Source of the DNA: Candolleomyces eurysporus | Taxonomy: Eukaryota; Basidiomycota; Agaricomycetes; Agaricales; Psathyrellaceae | Assembly (NCBI GenBank): GCA_027579435.1 | Contig: JANBPK010000716.1 | Span: forward strand, 62,001 to 126,000 | DNA length: 64,000 nt | Direction: 5' to 3' | Shown here: positions 57,331-64,000 of the stretch, piece after piece | How positions within the stretch are numbered: position 1 is the stretch's first letter | Layout: each line of letters starts with the position of its first letter | The notes under the pieces: generated by a model | Seen by the model: only the letters and a program-made list of their open reading frames with translations | Database searches by the model: none | What the model was told of the DNA's origin: nothing | Position numbers and translations under genes: made by a program

Positions 57331-57762
57331 GGTTGCTTATTAGGTTAGATGTGCAGAAAAGGCGCGATCCAAGTTGAAGGTTGAATGAAGAACGATCCCT
57401 TCATATGGATCGCGTCCGTGCCCTCGCAGCAGCACAGCCTCGGTTACGTCCGCCGGATTATTAGATGGGCCTGGTCAACTTCTTGAGATCTCAACTTCAA
57501 ACATTTCCATTGTTCCTACGTATAGTTGATAATAATGCCATCTACAACTCCTCTACTTGTACAGAGTCCGATGTAATACAAAACTTGAAGCACTGGCATG
57601 TGGATGAGTAACATATAAAAGTACATCTTGGCTCGTTCAGGATTTCCAAAGTAAAAATGTGCACATAACGACGGGGTGAAAATATAAATGTAGAATAAAA
57701 ATAGGGTGTACCACGGAATGGAAGAGGGCAGAGTGTTGTCAGTCTAGATGCCCAAAGGGGGA
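57331..57762. other. Interval between GVP36 and the Ptc7-like gene
   Basis: GVP36 promoter and PTC7 3' UTR. A loose inverted repeat (GCGATCC at 57363-57369 and GGATCGC at 57407-57413) is seen, of unknown meaning. No coding frame. Confidence 0.45.
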
Positions 57763-59895
57763 TCATGCATGGTCTCCGAGCATGACTGGTCCGTCCTCAG
57801 CTGGAGAGATCACTGCGACGATAACTGAGATATCTATAAGAGGATGAGGACGATTAGAGAGACTTGAAGAAAATGATAAGTATGCTCCTTACCGTCTTGC
57901 TTCCCGCCTCGGAAAACTCTTCCAGCCTCCCTGGCACGTCGAGCGAACGGTACCTCATCGGGCTCTTCTTGCGAGAAGGACGAGAAAATACCATCAGCAG
58001 GGGACGACGTCCCACTCGACTTGGGCGACCATCGTCTTTCTGCTACTTTCTTTGCACGAGAGCAAAGCGCCTCAGAAAGCATACCAGCTAGTGTCTTTCG
58101 ACGAAGCATGCGATCCTTTTCGCTATTCTTAGCCGTCCCTTTAGGTTCAGCCTCCGGCTGTGAAGAGGCGCCGAGGAAGCTCCTTCGGAATTTGATGACT
58201 TCGTCGAGTACTTCTTCGTCCCATAAATTATCGCTGAGGCCGTCGCTCGCGAGAATGAGGATGTCATCAGCTCGCACTGGCAAAGTGAAATAATGGGCGG
58301 CTGTCGAGGGAGTCACTGTTGGATGGGTCACAGGTCCGAGCTGCAGTGGCATATTCCACTAATTTCGCTGTCAGCAAATATGAACATGTCAGGACGAGAG
58401 GTACTCACATCCCACCACATTTCCTCACTTCTCCACACTATTTCCTCTCCCCGAACCAGCATGCCCATGCAATCGCCTATATGTGCGACTCGAATCACGG
58501 CGTCGCATGTATCATCCTGTTCATGATTGAGGGTAATCGAAGGATGTAAGGTCCCAGCTGCATAGTTTGCGACTGGCGCGCNTTTTTGTTACCGACGCTG
58601 CGTTGGCATCAGGGGTTGTTCCAGAAGAAGACACATCCATTCCAAGGCTAGGTTTCGCAGCGCTGACCGGTGCCGTATGACGGGGGGCATGGTCGAGGAC
58701 TGCCAGGAGGGCTGTGGAGGACCCTGACATGAGAGGAACATGTTCGGCCGGCGAATTTGAGGCAAGGGCCGGGGATGAAAATGAGGAAGTCGAGGAAGAT
58801 GATTGGCCGGTAGAAGGCTGGGCTTTCGGGAGAGGATCGATCAAACTCTCCGCAGATGATGAAGAGTCCACAGGGGGAGCAACATGAGCCTTTATCGCTC
58901 GATCATATGCCTGCTCCAGGATTTGTAAAACATCGATGCCTTCCGAAAGGTCATCGAGGGAATCTTGAAGCTCTTGTTCTAGCTCCTCCTGTCGAAGCCT
59001 CTCTTCTTCTGCTTCGTTCCAGAGCCATGAGGAGGTTTGAGGTGACAAGATAGGAATTGGTGCAGAGCGGGGTTTCAAGTGATGTTCGAATGAGAACCGT
59101 GCACGGGAGGGGACAGGCCCGGCCGCAGGTGGTGCTGGGGATGTCGATCGAGAACAGGTAGCCGAATCAACCTCCTCAGAGCAGTAATGCATCAGCCTTC
59201 GCGCAAAAAGAGCGCTTGGCGTTGGTGAATGACCATCTAGTTGAAATTAAATGTGAGTTAAAATGCGATTAAAATTTTCTCCCTTGCATACCTTGATTGT
59301 GTCGTTTGGCCCAACCTCCAACGCCGTCTGCCACTCCCATTGCATTGTCACGGACAAAATAAGCGTCCTCGCCCACTTGCACGGCAAGACCGAGCTCTTG
59401 ATTACCCGGGGGCTCAGGTGAGAGACGAGTGTGAAGGTCGCGCCGCAGAGGTGTGGATCTACACCGCTTGGCAATACCGTACGCGCCGACATCGAGTTGA
59501 TACTTGAGCCTTTGTCTCTTGGGGGCTCTCAGAGGAGGCTCATGGGCAGATTGAGCGGGATGAGGATGTGAGTGGGTCTTTGGAGGGGACGCCGTATACG
59601 TAAACATTGCATATTGTGATTGAGAATGTGAAGAGTTTGACGGCGTCGTCCCGAGTGCCAATGGGAGGGGCGGATGCCCGCCGTGCGAGTGTGACGTATG
59701 TTGTGTCGAAGAGCTCTGATTTGGCTGCTCCGTCGGCAAACCCTTGGAGGTTGTCAAGATCCCGGGGCGGATTGGGGGCGGGGGTGAATCGAAAAATGGG
59801 AGCGCAGCTATCACACTGTTGCCAGTGTGGAGAGGGCGAGCCGAGGTCAAGGAGTTGGACCTGACCCGATACAGACTCGAGTGAATGCCCTTCAT
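57763..59895 (-). CDS. PTC7: PP2C-type protein phosphatase, Ptc7 family
   Basis: The start at 59895 gives MKGIHSSLYRVRSNSLTSAR, a basic leader consistent with mitochondria. Family motifs run through the gene: LAVQVGEDAYFVRDNAMGVA, metal-binding DGVGGWA, DGHSPTPSALFARRLM, IDVLQILEQAYDRAIKAH, PLMSGSSTALLAVLDH, VIRVAHIGDCMGMLVRG, DDILILASDGLSDNLWDEEV and the last exon DISVIVAVISPAEDGPVML. Yeast Ptc7 controls coenzyme Q synthesis in mitochondria by dephosphorylating Coq7. The protein is much longer than yeast Ptc7 (343 residues) because of Ser/Pro/Glu-rich inserts before and after the AYDRAIK helix and a Lys/Arg insert near the end. The N at 58582 adds one base before a run of five Ts; without it VTKSAPVANYAAGTLHPS is continuous. 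Confidence 0.87.
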
Positions 59896-60570
59896 CGTGG
59901 ACGACGACGTCGGGGGCGACCAGCGGACAGCGACGACGATGTGAGAAAGTGGAGGAGGTTGGCAAGGCTTGTCTCTGGACTATATCTAATAAGGTCCCCA
60001 TCCCGGTTCGGTCCTCCTTACTGCTTAGGTAATCACATGCTCGTTTCCCACCGCCACACACCATTTTCCCTTTCCAGTCGAACAACCTATCGCTGCCGGC
60101 TCTTTGCTAACAAATGCTCGTAATAGGATCGGGTATAGCTCATCCAGTGCGGCCTTTATGCGGGCTAGTTCTCTAGGAAACTCTTCTTGACAGTCTTTGA
60201 CTCGAGTTGGCCGACGAAGACGGTCTCGAGCGGTGCAGGGCCGGGTTAGCCTATGCACTTGACCTTTGGAGAACATGGGAACATTGAGGAGATTACGAGA
60301 TGGGCGGTGCAAAGGGACTCAAAGATCCGGCCAGGATGCTGTTTAATTTCTGTATGGAGGAAAGCGGGAGGCCTGATGTGCTCGAGCAGACCGGTGACCG
60401 ATCTTGGGTGCTGGTTGAACCCCAGATTGGCATGGTCGAGCCAGGGTCTGTGTGGGGTAGATATCTTAGCGGCGTTATCTTATCAGCTGGATCAATACAG
60501 GTTTTGCATCGGAGTTCTCCGAATTGACTCATGATCACATCCTCATAATCGATATTCTCAATTTCCGTGG
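59896..60570. other. Divergent interval between PTC7 and VAS1, possible small unknown gene
   Basis: It must hold both promoters. Open frames overlap on both strands and none is recognised. One minus-strand model, 60532 to 60025 with an intron near 60245-60290, would encode about 150 residues (MSQFGELRCKTCIDPADK ... ELARIKAALDELYPILLRAF). Its splice sites are only adequate, and it would leave 38 bp for promoters next to the first VAS1 ATG, so I do not annotate it as a gene. Confidence 0.35.
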
Positions 60571-63500
60571 ATGCAAGTCCTTCCGCATCGATTTCTTGTC
60601 GTCTCCGCCCTCCGTCGGACGCCCAAACTCCCTTGTAGATCGAGAGGACTTGCATTCCCGCCAAAAATCCACTCGAGAATATTATCCCGTTCTGCTCCAG
60701 CCATGTCCGACGCTCCGACCGAGCCAGCCCTTGTCAGGGAATCGGCCGCAAATGTGCATTCCTCAAATGAGGATCCCGACGCTGCACCGTCGCCAACCCC
60801 AAAGTCTTCCGGAAACAATACCCCCGACCCGAACTCTAAAAGCGCAGGTAACCACGTCATTAATTCTATCCACCGTCAGTCCTCTGACACCGGAATGCAG
60901 CAAAGAAGGAGGCGAAGAGGTTAGAGAAGGAAGCAAAGCTCGCTGCAAAGGCCCTGAAGAATGCCGCCGCCTCAGCTTCTGGCGCAGCCGCAGGAGGCAA
61001 AAAGGCAAAGGTCGAGAAGGAAAAGAAAGAGGAGGAGCCCGCATTCGTCGACGACACTCCTCCCGGTCAGAAGAAAGGTGCGGTCCAGCCATTGCGCCAA
61101 GAAATGCATGTTCACCTTTGAAAAGATCTTTCCAAGCCTATGGCTGCTGGTTACAATCCACTCGCCGTCGAGGCCAGCTGGTATGATTGGTGGCTTGCCG
61201 AAGGTTTCTTCAAACCTCAGCTTGGTCCTGACGGCAAACCAAAAACCGACACGTTCATCATCCCAGCACCACCTCCCAACGTCACTGGTAGTCTGCATAT
61301 TGGTCACGGTCTTACTGTAGCCATCCAGGACACCCTCATTCGATGGTATGTCGTCTCCTTCGGCATCATCACCTCCTACTGACGGAACCAGGAATCGCAT
61401 GCTCGGGAAAACGACTCTCTTCGTGCCCGGATTCGACCACGCCGGAATCTCCACGCAGAGTGTTGTAGAAAAGCGACTGTACAAGAAGGAGGGAAAGACG
61501 AGGCACGACCTGGGACGAGAAAAGTTTTTGGAGACTGTCATGGATTGGAAGAATGAGTACGCCGAAGCATACTCTGCATTCCACATATTATGCTCACGAG
61601 GTTCACCTCTTCAGATATCAGGAGAGAATTACCAAACAGCTTCACCGTCTAGGTGGAAGTTACGATTGGGACCGTGTAGCATTCACTATGGACGAGGTAC
61701 GGATTGACTCGATTCAACTCATACTCTATGACTCACCCATATCAGAAACTTTCCAAAGCTGTCATTGAAACCTTCTGCCGTCTCCACGAAGATGGTATTC
61801 TGTACCGTGCCAACCGTCTCGTTAATTGGTGTGTGAAGCTGAATACCACCCTGTCGAATCTCGAGGTAAGAATCCGTTGCGATGTGCTCATGCATGACTC
61901 ATTACAACCTCCAAAATAAGGTCGACCAAAAGCAATTGACTGGACGAACCCTGCTCAACGTCCCTGGATATGATACCAAAGAGAGGTTTGAATTTGGTGT
62001 CATCACCAGCTTTGCGTACCCTATCGAAGGATCCGGTGAGCTTTAATATTCGAAACGTTTAGCACGACCACTCAATTCTAGGCAGACGAGAAGATTGTCA
62101 TTGCCACCACCCGTCCTGAAACAATGCTCGGTGATACTGCAATTGCCGTTCATCCCGATGATCCTCGATACAAGGTGATTACTTGGAATCAATGTTTTGT
62201 TGGCGAAACCTAATACCGTGCCTTTTGCAGCACTTGCATGGCAAATTTGCTGTCCATCCCTTCGTTGACAGGCGCATTCCGATCATTCTGGATTCTATCA
62301 TCGTAGACATGGAATTTGGGACTGGTGCTGTGAAGATCACACCTGCTCATGACCCCAACGATTACGAAGTTGGCCAGAGGCATAACTTGGACTTCATCAA
62401 TATTTTGAATGATGATGGCACCCTCAATGCCAACGCTGGGGACATCTTCAAGGGTATGAAGAGGTTCCATGCTAGGAACGAGGTTGTCAAGCTTTTGAAG
62501 GAGCGGGGCCTCTTTGTCGAAACGAAGGACAACCCTATGCAGATTCCCATTTGCAGGTGAGTGGTGATAGAGTTCGTGCGGTACTTTCACTGCTCACTCT
62601 AGATCGCTTGTAGTAAATCTGGGGATGTCATTGAGCCTCTTCTGAAGCCTCAGTGGTGGGTCAACTGCAAGCCCTTGGCTGAGGAGGCTCTCAAGGTGCT
62701 TACCCTCAATAAAATTCAGACTTGTGATTGATTGGCTTACCCTGTTGATAGCGAACTCGAGCAGGAGAGCTGCTGATCCAGCCCAAGACATCTGAAAACG
62801 AGTGGTACCGATGGCTCGAAGGCATTCAGGACTGGTGCATTTCTCGTCAGCTGTGGTGGGGTCACCGTTGCCCTGCCTACTTCGTTAACATCGAAGGTCG
62901 GGAACAAGACGTGAGTTTTTCGGTTCTATTCTTGTTACTTGTACGAACTGAGGTTTAATCGATGTATTAGGCCAACGACGACAAGAACTGGGTCGTGGGC
63001 AGAACTTATGAAGAAGCGCTCGAGCGTGCCACAAAACTCGCTGCTGGCAAACCTTTCACTCTGCAACAAGACGAAGACGTTCTTGACACTTGGTTCTCCT
63101 CTGGTCTCTGGCCGTTCTCTATCATGGGTTGGCCTGAAAAGACCGATGATATCAAAAACTTCTACCCTTCATCTGTACTGGAAACTGGATGGGATATTCT
63201 CTTCTTCTGGGTAGCTCGCATGGTTTTGCTCGGCATCCACCTTACTGGCGAAGTACCGTTCAAGGAGGTTTACTGCCATGCTATGATCCGTGACGCTCAT
63301 GGCCGAAAGATGAGCAAGAGTTTGGGTAATGTCATCGACCCCACGGACGTTATCCAAGGTCTTTCTTTGGAGGATCTGCATCAGAAGCTGCATGAAGGAA
63401 ACTTGGACGAGAAGGAAATCGCCAAGGCGAAGGCTGGTCAGAAGAAGGACTTCCCCAAGGGTATTCCTCAGTGCGGAACCGACGCTCTGAGATTTGCACT

Positions 63501-64000
63501 CTGCGCTTACTCCGGAGGAGGTAAGTTCTTTGTCTAATTCGTGCTGAAAGGGGGGTTGACAAGCTGCTACAGGTCGTGATATCAATTTGGAGATCCTCCG
63601 TGTGGAAGGCTACCGCAAGTTCTGCAACAAGATCTTCAACGCCACCAAGTTTGCTATGCTCAAGCTCGATGAATCTTTCGTGCCAGAGGCTGTTCCCAAG
63701 CCTACAGGCAACGAAAGCATTGTTGAGAAGTGGATCTTCCACAAGCTCAACGTCGCTGCTACTGAGATCAACCAAGCCCTGGCTGACCGCAATTTCATGA
63801 ACGCCACCAATTCGGCGTATAACTTCTGGCTTTACGAATTGTGCGATGTCTACATCGTGAGTGACATTCAAATCCCTTCAATGAGTCGACTTCCTCATGA
63901 CGTGTAACAGGAGGCTATGAAGCCCATGACCGACGACAATGCTCCGGCCTCCGTCAAGAAGTCTGCCCAACAAACTCTCTATACCTGCCTGGACTATGGT
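60571..64000 (+). CDS. VAS1: Valyl-tRNA synthetase (partial, runs off the right edge)
   Basis: A class I synthetase with the HIGH-type motif in [28 protein letters not shown]-like editing region [97 protein letters not shown] (KMSKS) and, at the edge, [17 protein letters not shown] from the anticodon-binding part. It charges tRNA(Val). Many short exons. Two in-frame ATGs: 60571 gives 44 extra residues ([19 protein letters not shown]...) with no acidic residue and many Arg, a mitochondrial presequence; 60703 ([14 protein letters not shown]) gives the cytosolic form. The first ATG has T at -3 (weak), the second G at -3. The gene continues beyond 64000. Confidence 0.95.

Noticed and set aside
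60558..60860. Minus-strand open frames opposite the VAS1 5' end (beginning [11 protein letters not shown] and [10 protein letters not shown])
   Set aside because: They are antisense shadows of the VAS1 N-terminal region, which is coding in frame with the conserved synthetase.
1..64000. Biosynthetic gene cluster, CRISPR array, transposon or prophage
   Set aside because: Neighbouring genes serve unrelated housekeeping roles, and no regular repeats, transposase or integrase genes or terminal repeats were found.

Overview
The window is nuclear DNA of a filamentous basidiomycete, most likely a mushroom-forming Agaricomycotina species. Most genes carry several introns of about 48-66 bp with GT..AG ends, spacing is tight (often 30-250 bp), and neighbours are usually head-to-head or tail-to-tail. 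The gene set is eukaryotic and fungal: SAGA, GINS, TFIIIC, autophagy, p24 and septation-initiation proteins. I see no operons, CRISPR arrays, prophage or transposons, and the species cannot be named from the sequence alone.

Layout. 1-2009: no convincing gene. 2-6.7 kb: Dsc2/UBAC2-like ER membrane protein, eIF3d and the splicing factor Ist3. 6.7-10.2 kb: two gene-poor stretches around one intronless orphan gene. 10.2-18.6 kb: a GCP5-like gamma-tubulin complex subunit, Coa3, the septation-network protein Cdc14 and SAGA subunit Spt3. 18.9-26.2 kb: Ddi1, Atg29, the bifunctional thiamine enzyme Thi20 and a Yih1/IMPACT protein. 26.4-37.4 kb: succinate-semialdehyde dehydrogenase, a Gfo/Idh/MocA oxidoreductase, mitochondrial GatB, a DUF262 protein, a fumarylacetoacetase-family protein and a two-domain GFA/CENP-V protein. 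37.7-45.9 kb: vWA protein, CNH-like protein, aldo-keto reductase, Pkr1, GINS subunit Psf3 and a small mitochondrial-looking protein. 46-52.2 kb: TFIIIC subunit Tfc1, ribosomal protein eL29, a Rua1-type zinc regulator and a p24 cargo receptor. 52.2-57.3 kb: a tandem duplication of a LYC1-like acetyltransferase that carried along part of the adjacent BAR-domain gene GVP36. 57.7-64 kb: Ptc7-type PP2C and the 5' part of valyl-tRNA synthetase, which runs off the window.

Most genes are unrelated housekeeping functions; there is no metabolic cluster. The points of most interest are structural. (i) The DUF262 gene, related to bacterial defence-associated proteins, is split over nine exons, one of only 7 nt, with a probable GC-AG intron. 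(ii) Two 12-nt microexons occur, in eL29 and p24. (iii) Two genes (SSADH and ValRS) have paired in-frame ATGs that could make mitochondrial and cytosolic forms. (iv) The LYC1 duplication left a truncated GVP36 relic at its junction. (v) Many single Ns interrupt the sequence; at least six, each immediately left of a homopolymer, behave as one extra base and break otherwise intact genes.
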